Assembly (NCBI GenBank): GCA_029012165.1
Contig: JAQXLO010000057.1
Span: forward strand, 1 to 7,843
Direction of reading: 5' to 3'
Length of the DNA stretch: 7,843 bases
From: Oscillospiraceae bacterium
Lineage (GTDB): Bacteria; Bacillota; Clostridia; Oscillospirales; Acutalibacteraceae
Position 1 is the stretch's first letter, and every line of letters begins with the position of its first letter. A model generated the notes under the pieces. That model had not been told where the DNA came from. It searched no databases and saw only the letters and a program-made list of their open reading frames with translations. Positions 1 to 5,909 of the stretch are shown here, one piece after another. The translations under genes and the position numbers were made by a program.

Positions 1-953
1 ATACCCAGCAACCGACCGTGACGAGCGGCACGGCGAAGCAGACGGCGCAAAACGTAGCCTCTACCCTCGTTGGAGGGCATTACGCCGTCGCCGATCATGA
101 ACGTCGTACTGCGGATATGGTCAGTGATGACACGCAGGGAAACGTCGTCCTTTTCGTTATCGTGGTACTGCACGCCTGCGATACGCATGATGTGCTTCAT
201 GATGTTCTGCACGGTATCGACCTCAAACAGGTTGTCCACGTCCTGTGCGATACACGCCAAGCGCTCCAAGCCCATGCCTGTGTCGATGTTTCAGTTTTTC
301 AGACGGGTGTAGTTGTTGTTGCCGTCGTTTTCAAACTGGGTGAAAACGAGATTCCAAAACTCGACATAGCGGTCACAGTCACAGCCGACCTTGCAATCGG
401 GAGAGCCGCAGCCGTACTTTTCGCCACGGTCATAGTACAGCTCCGAACACGGACCGCACGGACCTGCGCCATGCTCCCAGAAGTTGTCCTCCTTGCCGAA
501 GCGCACCATGTGATCCTCGGGGATGCCGATCTCCTTCGTCCAGATGTCGTAGGCTTCGTCATCCTCCTGATAGACGCTGATGTAAATACGCTCGGGATCC
601 ATTTCCATGACCTTGGTGCAGAACTCCCACGCCCATGCGGTGGCTTCCCGCTTGAAGTAGTCGCCGAAGGAGAAGTTGCCGAGCATTTCAAAGTAGGTGC
701 CGTGACGGGCAGTCTTGCCCACACGCTCGATGTCCGGAGTGCGGATGCACTTTTGACAGGACGTCACCCTGGTGCGGGGCGGAGTCAGCTCCCCGGTAAA
801 GTATTTTTTCAGCGGCGCCATACCCGCATTGATCAGCAAAAGGCTTTTGTCTCCCTGCGGGATCAGCGAAGCGCTGGGAAAACGCAGATGTCCCTTGCTC
901 TCGAAGAAAGAGAGGTACTTCTCCCGCAGTTCGTTTAAGCTTGTCCATTCCAT
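1..953 (-). pseudogene. alaS: Alanyl-tRNA synthetase, N-terminal part, partial at left edge, interrupted by an in-frame TGA
   Basis: Alanyl-tRNA synthetase is a cytoplasmic class II enzyme that charges tRNA-Ala. The start MEWTSLNELREKYLSFFESK is typical of the family, and an AGGAGAC ribosome site (962-968) sits 8 bases upstream of the ATG at 953. The N-terminal aminoacylation core follows, with the motif 2 region HGTYFEMLGNFSFGDYFK and the WEHGAGPCGPCSE and VEFWNLVFTQF blocks. Codon 221 (291-293) is TGA. Directly after it, in the same frame, come NIDTGMGLERLA (motif 3), then DHIRSTTFMIGDGVMPSNEG and RGYVLRRLLRRAARHGRLLG, open to base 1. Nothing is inserted or deleted, so this is a single-codon change. 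A product ending at residue 220 would lack motif 3 and the rest of the protein, and should be inactive. The aligned residue in relatives is usually Lys, Pro or Arg; CGA to TGA would be one transition. It is labelled pseudogene because of the stop, but a sequencing error in an intact gene is equally possible. Family identity is nearly certain. Confidence 0.9.
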
Positions 954-986
954 AATCTATCGTCTCCTGTAAATTGATTTGAAAAT

Positions 987-1664
987 TTATCCGATCAGAA
1001 GTCCAACGGCACGGATGACCGCCAGCATTCTGTACTCGTCCACATTTAAATCCGCCACGCTGCAGGAATTATATACCTTGCGTAAAAGCCCCTGCAGCGC
1101 TTCGCCGCCCATAGCCTGCGTCACACGGTAGCCCATGTAGTGCAGCTCCAGCTCGCCGACGATGTGGGTATAGTCCATCAGGGAAAGCGCCTTGCCCTTG
1201 GACGAATTTGCCATACATTCGGTGCGTTGAAACAGCTTCTGCGAAGTTGCCCGCATCACGAAAAGGTTGGACAAATACACGGCTTCCTGCGTCCGCAGAT
1301 CCACGGCAATATAGCAGGTCCTGCGCCCGTCCTGCAGCTCGACGAGATAAATTTGCGCATCCTTTGCCAGATCGTCGGAAACCTTGTCCACGCTTTCGGG
1401 AGAGAGGAAAAAGATATTGGCGATCTGCTTGTCCGCAAACAGTTCTGACAGGGTCTTCTGCGGCTGTACGGCGCCGTCCAGCAGAGCGTTGCCGACCTTC
1501 AGTCCCATGCTTTTGTCCGCCAGCAAAACGGCACTGTCGTTCATCCGCACCCATCCCGAACGAAGCTTGGACTTGAAATCCGCCGCCCCCACCGGGAGCA
1601 CCGACGCCGACAGGAGGACGAGGGTCAACACGGCCGCCAGCAAGCTTTTGACGCTTCTTTTCAT
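987..1664 (-). CDS. Small secreted protein of unknown function (225 aa)
   Basis: I do not recognise the family. The N-terminus is a classical Sec signal peptide: MKRSVK, then a hydrophobic core LLAAVLTLVLLSASVL, then PVGA-A with likely cleavage near residue 27. No lipobox cysteine is present, so export rather than lipidation is predicted. The mature part is about 198 residues of mixed alpha/beta character, without further membrane segments, repeats or recognisable catalytic motifs. The ATG at 1664 is chosen because GGAGG (1672-1676) lies 7 bases upstream; the in-frame TTG at 1682 would add only MNGGTQ and place the ribosome site inside the gene. The gene ends in TAA, 33 bases before alaS on the same strand with no terminator between them, so co-transcription is likely. 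A strong promoter lies 58 bases upstream of the start codon. The ORF is well supported; the function is unknown. Confidence 0.8.
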   Translation of the reverse strand: MKRSVKSLLAAVLTLVLLSASVLPVGAADFKSKLRSGWVRMNDSAVLLADKSMGLKVGNALLDGAVQPQKTLSELFADKQIANIFFLSPESVDKVSDDLAKDAQIYLVELQDGRRTCYIAVDLRTQEAVYLSNLFVMRATSQKLFQRTECMANSSKGKALSLMDYTHIVGELELHYMGYRVTQAMGGEALQGLLRKVYNSCSVADLNVDEYRMLAVIRAVGLLIG

Positions 1665-1671
1665 TTGTGTG

Positions 1672-1676
1672 CCTCC
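1672..1676 (-). promoter_or_regulatory. Ribosome binding site deciding the start of the secreted protein gene
   Basis: GGAGG on the minus strand, 7 bases before the ATG at 1664. It overlaps the six codons that an upstream TTG start at 1682 would use, so it excludes that longer start. Confidence 0.8.
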
Positions 1677-1721
1677 GTTCAAGAACAGTTATCCAATAAT
1701 ACACCATTCTATAATCGCTCT

Positions 1722-1750
1722 ATGATACCATATAAAAAGTAAAATGTCAA
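1722..1750 (-). promoter_or_regulatory. Sigma-A promoter for the secreted protein gene and probably alaS
   Basis: On the minus strand, TTGACA (1745-1750, perfect -35) is followed after 17 bases by TATCAT (1722-1727, 5 of 6 matches to -10). A TG one base upstream of the -10 makes it an extended -10. Transcription should start near 1715, giving a leader of about 50 bases. I see no T-box-like leader, although T-boxes are common upstream of aminoacyl-tRNA synthetase genes in Firmicutes. Confidence 0.8.
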
Positions 1751-1761
1751 CTTTTCCGATA

Positions 1762-1810
1762 CAAAAAAACGGATGCAGGCGGCCTTTACAAGGCACACCG
1801 TACATCCGTC
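1762..1810 (-). terminator. Intrinsic terminator of the lipase gene
   Basis: On the minus strand, ACGGATG (1803-1809) pairs with CATCCGT (1769-1775), followed immediately by a run of T (1763-1769). An inner GCCTT/AAGGC helix with a GTA loop lies within it. The hairpin begins about 30 bases after the lipase TGA stop, which supports TGA acting as a genuine stop codon in this genome. Confidence 0.8.
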
Positions 1811-1839
1811 TGTGTTTCTCGTTTTCCTGAGGGACAGGC

Positions 1840-2982
1840 TCACTCCGTCCCGTGCAGCATTTGCAGCATCTCCAAATACATCTGCCGTGTTTGCTCCCTG
1901 TCTGCGTGCAATCCGATGGGCGTACCGTGGTCGCCCTTGCGCATGGGCATCACATTCCAAATGCCCGGTTCGATACACCCGGCATCAAAATTCCGGTGCG
2001 GTGCACCGGCAGGGCAGCACGCCGACTGCACATTCACCAATCCATCGTTGCAGCAGGCAGTGTTGCCGATACTTTTTCCGTACCGGAACATGGCGGAGGA
2101 TGTGACTTTCAGCAGCGCTGTGTCCGCCCTGCTCACCGGACGCTGCTTAGTGCTCTTCACCGGGTCGATCGCATTGTAGCAGTAGGAAAAATAGTAAACC
2201 TTCGGGTTCATGCGTATATATGTGTTCCACTGTGCGGCACCCTCGGGGCTCAGGTCATACTCCAGACAGTCCGTGTGACTGTGGATCTGTCGTTTCGCTT
2301 CTCCCAAAGGCAGCGAATCCTTTTTGCCGGGCGTGCAGCTCAAGCCGTACTGCTCCATATGGAAATCGACCACACCGCCCTGCGCAGGCGTCCTGCCGAC
2401 AAGACCGGCATAGTTATACACCACTGCCTTTGCGGGAGCCATGATCCTGTACTGATGCATCATGCCAATGGCGCAGGTGCCGTTGTGCGGTGCGCAGATG
2501 GTCACGATACTCTGTACCCAATCTTCTTTGCCGCCGGTGAACAGGGCAGACAGGGTGCCATCCTGTGTTGCCGCCTGCTCCTCGGGATCGCCGTAGGTCA
2601 AAAGATGCACCAAAAGACGGATAGTATTGCCGCCGAAGCTGTGTCCGATCAGGTGAATCTTTCGCACACTGCCCCATCCGCTGACCAAGGGCGTGTCATA
2701 TTTCCTGCCAAAACGGCGATGATTGGCCTTTTCGGCATGGGCTTTGCCGTAATCCACCACGGTACCCGTCAGCCGTGCGTACAGCTCACATGCCCTGTCC
2801 CATGCGCTGTTGATCGGACCGACGGAGGCGCTGTAGCACACATAGCCCTGCCCGTTGAGATAATCCGTCAAGCTGCCTGTGGTGGCTCCCCAGTAGGGTA
2901 TCTTTTTGTCGATGCCCTCATCACTGCCCCATCCGAACACACCGTGCACAAAAACGATCGGATATTGACACACTTCTCCCAT
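1840..2982 (-). CDS. Triacylglycerol lipase/esterase, bacterial family I.5-like, without signal peptide (380 aa)
   Basis: This alpha/beta hydrolase closely resembles the zinc-containing Geobacillus (I.5) and Staphylococcus (I.6) lipases, which hydrolyse acylglycerol and other ester bonds. Visible landmarks from the ATG at 2982: oxyanion loop PIVFVHGVFGWG (8-19), nucleophile GHSFGG with Ser115, CCNDGLVN with Asp313, and GDHGTPIG with His352. The family zinc ligands appear kept: Asp62 in AWDRACE, His82 and His88 in the AHAEKANHRRFG segment, and Asp243 in EYDLSPEGA. The nucleophile elbow is canonical G-x-S-x-G, whereas Geobacillus enzymes have Ala first. Unlike characterised relatives it has no signal peptide, so it appears cytoplasmic. 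It contains two CysCys pairs (310-311, 322-323). The start is fixed by AGGAGG (2990-2995), 7 bases upstream; longer in-frame starts reaching 3060 would run through the promoter. It is a single-gene unit ending in TGA before a terminator. The fold and catalytic residues are confident; the natural substrate is not known. Confidence 0.88.
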   Translation of the reverse strand: MGEVCQYPIVFVHGVFGWGSDEGIDKKIPYWGATTGSLTDYLNGQGYVCYSASVGPINSAWDRACELYARLTGTVVDYGKAHAEKANHRRFGRKYDTPLVSGWGSVRKIHLIGHSFGGNTIRLLVHLLTYGDPEEQAATQDGTLSALFTGGKEDWVQSIVTICAPHNGTCAIGMMHQYRIMAPAKAVVYNYAGLVGRTPAQGGVVDFHMEQYGLSCTPGKKDSLPLGEAKRQIHSHTDCLEYDLSPEGAAQWNTYIRMNPKVYYFSYCYNAIDPVKSTKQRPVSRADTALLKVTSSAMFRYGKSIGNTACCNDGLVNVQSACCPAGAPHRNFDAGCIEPGIWNVMPMRKGDHGTPIGLHADREQTRQMYLEMLQMLHGTE

Positions 2983-2989
2983 ATGGGCG

Positions 2990-2995
2990 CCTCCT
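2990..2995 (-). promoter_or_regulatory. Ribosome binding site deciding the lipase start
   Basis: AGGAGG on the minus strand, 7 bases before the ATG at 2982. It lies inside the 26-residue extension that an upstream start at 3060 would add, so the shorter protein is preferred. Confidence 0.8.
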
Positions 2996-3021
2996 GTTAA
3001 TTTTTCAAATTCTATGATAGC

Positions 3022-3050
3022 ATTATATACCATTTGGGGATGCATTGCAA
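3022..3050 (-). promoter_or_regulatory. Sigma-A promoter for the lipase gene
   Basis: On the minus strand, TTGCAA (3045-3050, 4 of 6) and a perfect TATAAT (3022-3027) are separated by 17 bases. The start site is expected near 3015, about 33 bases before the lipase ATG. The promoter lies in the 210-base divergent spacer shared with the SGNH hydrolase gene, about 20 bases from that gene's promoter. Confidence 0.65.
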
Positions 3051-3069
3051 TATGGTTCAAAAATTTTTC

Positions 3070-3098
3070 TTGTCATAAAACGTGCAACGTGGTACAAT
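3070..3098 (+). promoter_or_regulatory. Sigma-A promoter for the SGNH hydrolase gene
   Basis: TTGTCA (3070-3075, 5 of 6) and TACAAT (3093-3098, 5 of 6) are separated by 17 bases. The expected start near 3105 gives a leader of roughly 88 bases. That leader contains a 12-base palindrome (3125-3136) and a small TGCCG-ATC-CGGCA hairpin (3144-3156). Confidence 0.75.
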
Positions 3099-3124
3099 AT
3101 TTTTACAGACTTTTGCTCGATTAT

Positions 3125-3136
3125 TTCGGTACCGAA
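3125..3136. repeat. Perfect palindrome TTCGGTACCGAA in the SGNH hydrolase leader, candidate operator
   Basis: A 12-base perfect inverted repeat about 20 bases downstream of the predicted transcription start, a position where a bound repressor could block RNA polymerase. The same 12 bases recur at 3512-3523. No regulator is encoded next to it, so the binding protein is unknown and the operator role is inference. Confidence 0.45.
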
Positions 3137-3192
3137 TTATTTCTGCCGATCCGGCAAACCGTGCAAAATACAGAACTTTTCAGGAGGCAAGC

Positions 3193-3909
3193 ATGAAACT
3201 CACAAGCGAGGATATCGTTCTGTTTTCCGGGGACTCCATCACGGACGGAAACCGGGGACATAAAATGGATTTGAACCACATCATGGGACACGGCTACCAA
3301 ACCATCGTTGCGGGGAAATTGGCTCTGCAGAACGCTTCTTCCCGCCCCCGATTCATCAACAAAGGGTACTCCGGCTACACCATGGGTCAGCTGCTGGAAA
3401 AATGGCAGGAGGATGTGCTGGACAACCGTCCGACGGTGCTGAGCATCCTCGCCGGCGTCAACGACGTGCATACAGGCGTCAACGCCGGAATGACTGCCGA
3501 AGAAATTTCTTTTCGGTACCGAAACAATGTACAGCAAGCCATTACCCGTTCTGTCGACACACTCGACAAAATCAGAATCATTCTTGTGGAGCCGTTCTAT
3601 TTTCCGCTGGACCGCAGCGACCTTTCCTACCGTTTCACCCCGCACCCGAACTGTGAAGCGGATTTTCCCCGTCCCGACCGTGACGACACCGACGAAGCCG
3701 TTCAAAAACGATTGGAGGCGATGGCACTCGTGCAAAGCGCCGCCCGTACCGTCGCCGAGCAGAATGGGTGTACTTTCGTTCCGCTTCGTGCACGCTTCGA
3801 GCAGGCGTTCGCCGAAAGCCAACGAGAATATTTTATCTGGGACGGCACCCACCCCACCATTGCCGGGCACGCCCTGATTGCCGAGGCTTGGCTGGAAACC
3901 GTGAAATGA
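3193..3909 (+). CDS. SGNH/GDSL-family hydrolase, probable carbohydrate or acyl esterase (238 aa)
   Basis: This is a GDSL/SGNH hydrolase, a family of serine esterases with a flavodoxin-like fold acting on acetylated sugars, acyl lipids or similar esters. All four signature blocks are visible: block I FSGDSITDG with nucleophile Ser15, block II NKGYSG with Gly58, block III GVND with Asn90, and block V WDGTHPT with Asp217 and His220 near the C-terminus. The length is normal for a single-domain member. There is no signal peptide or membrane segment, so it is predicted cytoplasmic and may deacylate imported sugars or metabolites. The ATG at 3193 follows AGGAGG (3182-3187) by 5 bases; upstream codons in the frame lie in the leader. 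It is probably a single-gene transcript, divergent from the lipase and convergent with the VWA gene. It ends in TGA just before a hairpin. The fold is confident; the substrate cannot be read from the sequence. Confidence 0.88.
   Translation: MKLTSEDIVLFSGDSITDGNRGHKMDLNHIMGHGYQTIVAGKLALQNASSRPRFINKGYSGYTMGQLLEKWQEDVLDNRPTVLSILAGVNDVHTGVNAGMTAEEISFRYRNNVQQAITRSVDTLDKIRIILVEPFYFPLDRSDLSYRFTPHPNCEADFPRPDRDDTDEAVQKRLEAMALVQSAARTVAEQNGCTFVPLRARFEQAFAESQREYFIWDGTHPTIAGHALIAEAWLETVK
3512..3523. repeat. Second copy of palindrome TTCGGTACCGAA, inside the SGNH hydrolase gene
   Basis: Identical to the 12-base palindrome at 3125-3136, here extended to 14 perfect bases (3511-3524, TTTCGGTACCGAAA). It encodes part of SFRYRNN. 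The centres of the two copies are 387 bases apart. It may be an auxiliary intragenic operator, or a chance recurrence. Confidence 0.4.
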
Positions 3910-3921
3910 CCCAAAAATCAA

Positions 3922-3950
3922 GAGGAGCAGACCTTTGCCGTCTGCTCCTC
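3922..3950. terminator. Hairpin between convergent genes, probable bidirectional terminator
   Basis: GAGGAGCAGAC (3922-3932) pairs perfectly with GTCTGCTCCTC (3940-3950) across a 7-base loop. Read on the minus strand it is followed by TTGATTTTTGG, a fair U-tract, so it should terminate the VWA gene efficiently. On the plus strand the hydrolase transcript meets it 12 bases after its TGA stop, but the trailing tract is weaker. Confidence 0.75.
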
Positions 3951-3966
3951 CAAACTTATATTCGGT

Positions 3967-4614
3967 TTACTTTTTGCGGTTTCGATAGTCCCGCTGAATA
4001 TCACCGCACCAGCAAGCGTCCAGTTTACGCCCCTCTCGCACGGTGCTGACCGCATCACTGATGGCCTCGTAGTTCACCGCAGTGCCCTGGCTGTCGCAAA
4101 TGAAGTCCGTCGCACGGTCTTTACGGATGCCGATTCGCCCTGCAGTTTCCACGGCGTCGATGTTGGCACCGAGAAACAGGAACTCCCAGCCGTATTTGCT
4201 TTGCTGGCGTTCGATCATCTGGCGGATGCGTTGGACGCTGTATTTGCAGCTGGCGTTTTCCATGCCGTCCGTGGTGATGACAAACATCGTGTGGGCAGGC
4301 ACATCCTCCGGCCGTGCATACTTGTGGACGTTGCCGATGTGGTGGATCGCACCGCCGATGGCGTCCAGCAGCGCCGTGCAGCCGCCGACAACATAGTCCT
4401 CCTGTGTCATCTGCACCACATTCTGCACGGGAATCCGGTCATGCAGGACGGTGCTCTCGCTGTTGAACAGAACGGTGGAAACCAACGCTTCGCCCTGCTG
4501 TGCCTTTTGCTTGCGAAGCATGGCGTTGAATCCGCCCACCGTATCGCTCTCCAGCCCGCCCATGGAGCCGCTTCTGTCAAGGATAAATACGAGTTCTGTC
4601 AAGTTGTTGTTCAT
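3967..4614 (-). CDS. VWA domain protein with intact MIDAS metal site (215 aa)
   Basis: A single von Willebrand factor type A domain, a Rossmann-like fold that binds Mg2+ and mediates protein-protein contacts. The metal-ion-dependent adhesion site is complete: DRSGSMGG with Asp13, Ser15 and Ser17, Thr80 in VVGGCTALLDAIGG, and Asp116 in FVITTDGMEN. The domain fills most of the protein, leaving a short charged tail. There is no signal peptide, so it is cytoplasmic. Bacterial stand-alone VWA proteins of this type resemble TerY of tellurite/stress clusters and act as adaptors; they have no catalytic activity of their own. The ATG at 4614 has GGAGGG (4621-4626) 6 bases upstream. It lies 76 bases downstream of the macro-domain gene on the same strand, with a possible internal promoter between them. 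The partner protein is unknown. Confidence 0.87.
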   Translation of the reverse strand: MNNNLTELVFILDRSGSMGGLESDTVGGFNAMLRKQKAQQGEALVSTVLFNSESTVLHDRIPVQNVVQMTQEDYVVGGCTALLDAIGGAIHHIGNVHKYARPEDVPAHTMFVITTDGMENASCKYSVQRIRQMIERQQSKYGWEFLFLGANIDAVETAGRIGIRKDRATDFICDSQGTAVNYEAISDAVSTVREGRKLDACWCGDIQRDYRNRKK

Positions 4615-4644
4615 GTTTTTCCCTCCGTGTTATTTTGTGTCTTT

Positions 4645-4653
4645 ATTGTAACA
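4645..4653 (-). promoter_or_regulatory. Possible extended -10 element for the VWA gene
   Basis: TGTTACAAT on the minus strand matches an extended -10 (TG-N-TACAAT, 5 of 6). I see no convincing -35 at the right distance, so this is weaker than the other promoters. It could let the VWA gene be expressed apart from the macro gene. Confidence 0.4.
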
Positions 4654-4690
4654 GAAGGGAAAACGGATTTGGTCGCCTCGCAAGCGACAT

Positions 4691-5713
4691 TTACGCACCC
4701 AATAATTTTTGGTCGAAAGCGAACAGCGCTTCGTTGATCTCCGTCACGTCATATTTGCCGTGGACGATGAAAAACTCGATGATGATGTCAAACTCGCTGC
4801 TGTGGGACAGGGCATACCCCGCCTTGAGGAGCATCTCCTTCGTCTCCTCCAGCGACAGTTCCAAAGCGATGGCAAAGGCGATGACCGTTTGCTTGCCGGG
4901 CTTGTAGGCGGGATTGCTGCGGATTTTGGAAAACAGCTTGCGGTCGATGTTGGCACGCTTGTAGCACTGCACATCGGTCAGCCCTTTTTCGTCTATCTTG
5001 CGAAAGAGCATCTGCGCAAAGCTCTCGTCCAGCTGCTGCAAAAGATCGTCCAGCGTTTCCTCCCGGAAAGCCGCCGCCGTCGGACACGCCGCATCCTCTG
5101 TCTCCCGGGGAACATACTGTCCCCAAGTCCTGCGCTTCGGCGAAGGACGGGAGGCACGATACCTCTCGTCCGAAAGCTCGGCCTGCTGCACATAGCGGTC
5201 GTTGATATACGCCTGCACCTCGCCGAATTTGGAGGCAGCCGCCTGCAAAGATTCCCGGTCGAACAGCACTATATATACCGTCATGTCGTGGGTCTGCAAA
5301 AATGCCTGTATGGTGCGCACCGCCACATCCAGCGCCTGCGCCCGGGGATAGCCGTACACCCCGGCAGAGATGAGCGGAAACGCCACCGATTCGCAGTCCG
5401 ATGCGGCGGCGATCTCCAAGGAACGCCTGTAACAAGAGGACAGCAATTCTTCTTCCCCACGCTGGCCGCCGTGCCACACGGGGCCGACCGTATGGATGAC
5501 ATACCTGCACGGCAGGTTAAACCCGTCCGTTCTTTTTGCTTCGCCCGTCTTACAGCCGCCGAGGGTCAAGCACTGCTTCAAAAGCTTTGCCCCTGCGGCT
5601 CTGTGGATGCTGCCGTCCACACCGCCCCCGCCCAAAAGCGTCTTGTTGGCGGCGTTGACGATGGCATCCACCTGCATTTTTGTGATATCATTTCGCACAA
5701 ATAACAGCGGCAT
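4691..5713 (-). CDS. Macro-domain protein (MacroD-like) with C-terminal helical extension (340 aa)
   Basis: Residues 1 to about 160 form a macro domain, which binds ADP-ribose; MacroD-type members hydrolyse O-acetyl-ADP-ribose or remove ADP-ribose from proteins. Visible features: Asp9 in the FVRNDIT strand, NAAN (20-23), the GGGGVDGSIHRAAG loop (28-41), and the phosphate loop PLISAGVYGYP (113-123). A charged linker (about 180-220) leads to a C-terminal domain (about 220-340) rich in helices. It contains YKRANIDRKLFSKIRS (251-266), an ALELSLEETKEMLLKAGYAL segment (283-302) and EINEALFAFDQ (325-335), and resembles a degenerate XRE-type helix-turn-helix. From memory this tail recurs in gut Clostridia on otherwise different proteins, but I cannot confirm that here. 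Canonical macro proteins are about 170-200 residues, so this one is nearly double. The ATG at 5713 follows AAGGAG (5722-5727). It is probably co-transcribed with the downstream VWA gene. Macro identity is confident; the tail's function is unknown. Confidence 0.9.
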   Translation of the reverse strand: MPLLFVRNDITKMQVDAIVNAANKTLLGGGGVDGSIHRAAGAKLLKQCLTLGGCKTGEAKRTDGFNLPCRYVIHTVGPVWHGGQRGEEELLSSCYRRSLEIAAASDCESVAFPLISAGVYGYPRAQALDVAVRTIQAFLQTHDMTVYIVLFDRESLQAAASKFGEVQAYINDRYVQQAELSDERYRASRPSPKRRTWGQYVPRETEDAACPTAAAFREETLDDLLQQLDESFAQMLFRKIDEKGLTDVQCYKRANIDRKLFSKIRSNPAYKPGKQTVIAFAIALELSLEETKEMLLKAGYALSHSSEFDIIIEFFIVHGKYDVTEINEALFAFDQKLLGA

Positions 5714-5733
5714 AGTATCCTCTCCTTTTCCCT

Positions 5734-5762
5734 ACAATAACACATCAAATACTGAAAATCAA
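5734..5762 (-). promoter_or_regulatory. Putative promoter for the macro-domain gene
   Basis: On the minus strand, TTGATT (5757-5762, 4 of 6) and TATTGT (5734-5739, 4 of 6) are separated by 17 bases. This would give a very short leader before the ATG at 5713. It is only moderately consensus-like, so weak or regulated expression is possible. Confidence 0.45.
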
Positions 5763-5835
5763 GCGTGCGTTCCTTATATTGCGGAAAGGATCGGAAAGAA
5801 TAGTTATAAATGTGCCGTTCCTGTGTCGAAACACC

Positions 5836-5864
5836 TTGACATCCGTCGTGAATCGTAATATAAT
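5836..5864 (+). promoter_or_regulatory. Perfect-consensus sigma-A promoter for the ATP-grasp/asnB operon
   Basis: TTGACA (5836-5841) and TATAAT (5859-5864) both match consensus exactly with the optimal 17-base spacer. Transcription should start near 5871, about 39 bases before the ATP-grasp ATG. Such a promoter suggests strong, largely constitutive housekeeping expression unless a repressor acts. I see no obvious operator around it. Confidence 0.88.
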
Positions 5865-5909
5865 TTTTTGGAATATTTATTGTATAGATTTGGAAAGGAA
5901 GATCCTGTC

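Noticed and set aside
291..293. TGA in alaS read as selenocysteine or as a general recoded sense codon
   Set aside because: AlaRS has no known selenocysteine at this position, and two neighbouring genes use TGA as a stop followed closely by hairpins. I see no selenocysteine insertion element, though I could not fold the RNA.
18..938. Long plus-strand open frame of about 306 codons opposite alaS
   Set aside because: It is antisense to strongly conserved AlaRS sequence, has no ribosome site or family resemblance, and its composition is that of a mirrored coding frame.
954..986. T-box riboswitch before alaS
   Set aside because: Only 33 bases separate alaS from the preceding gene, too short for a T-box, and the roughly 50-base leader of the upstream gene is also too short.
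1852..3000. Plus-strand open frame of about 382 codons opposite the lipase gene
   Set aside because: The opposite strand encodes a lipase with every catalytic motif in order; the plus frame shows no recognisable protein and no start signals.
3144..3156. Small TGCCG/CGGCA hairpin in the SGNH leader as a terminator or riboswitch
   Set aside because: The stem is only 5 base pairs with no following U-tract, and no conserved riboswitch pattern is visible.
4709..5704. Plus-strand open frame of about 331 codons opposite the macro-domain gene
   Set aside because: It is a shadow of the macro gene, with no motifs and no upstream ribosome site or promoter.
5868..5909. Upstream TTG start adding 14 residues to the ATP-grasp protein
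   Set aside because: The TTG precedes the predicted transcription start near 5871, while the ATG at 5910 has an AAGGA site at normal distance and begins at the family's first conserved strand.
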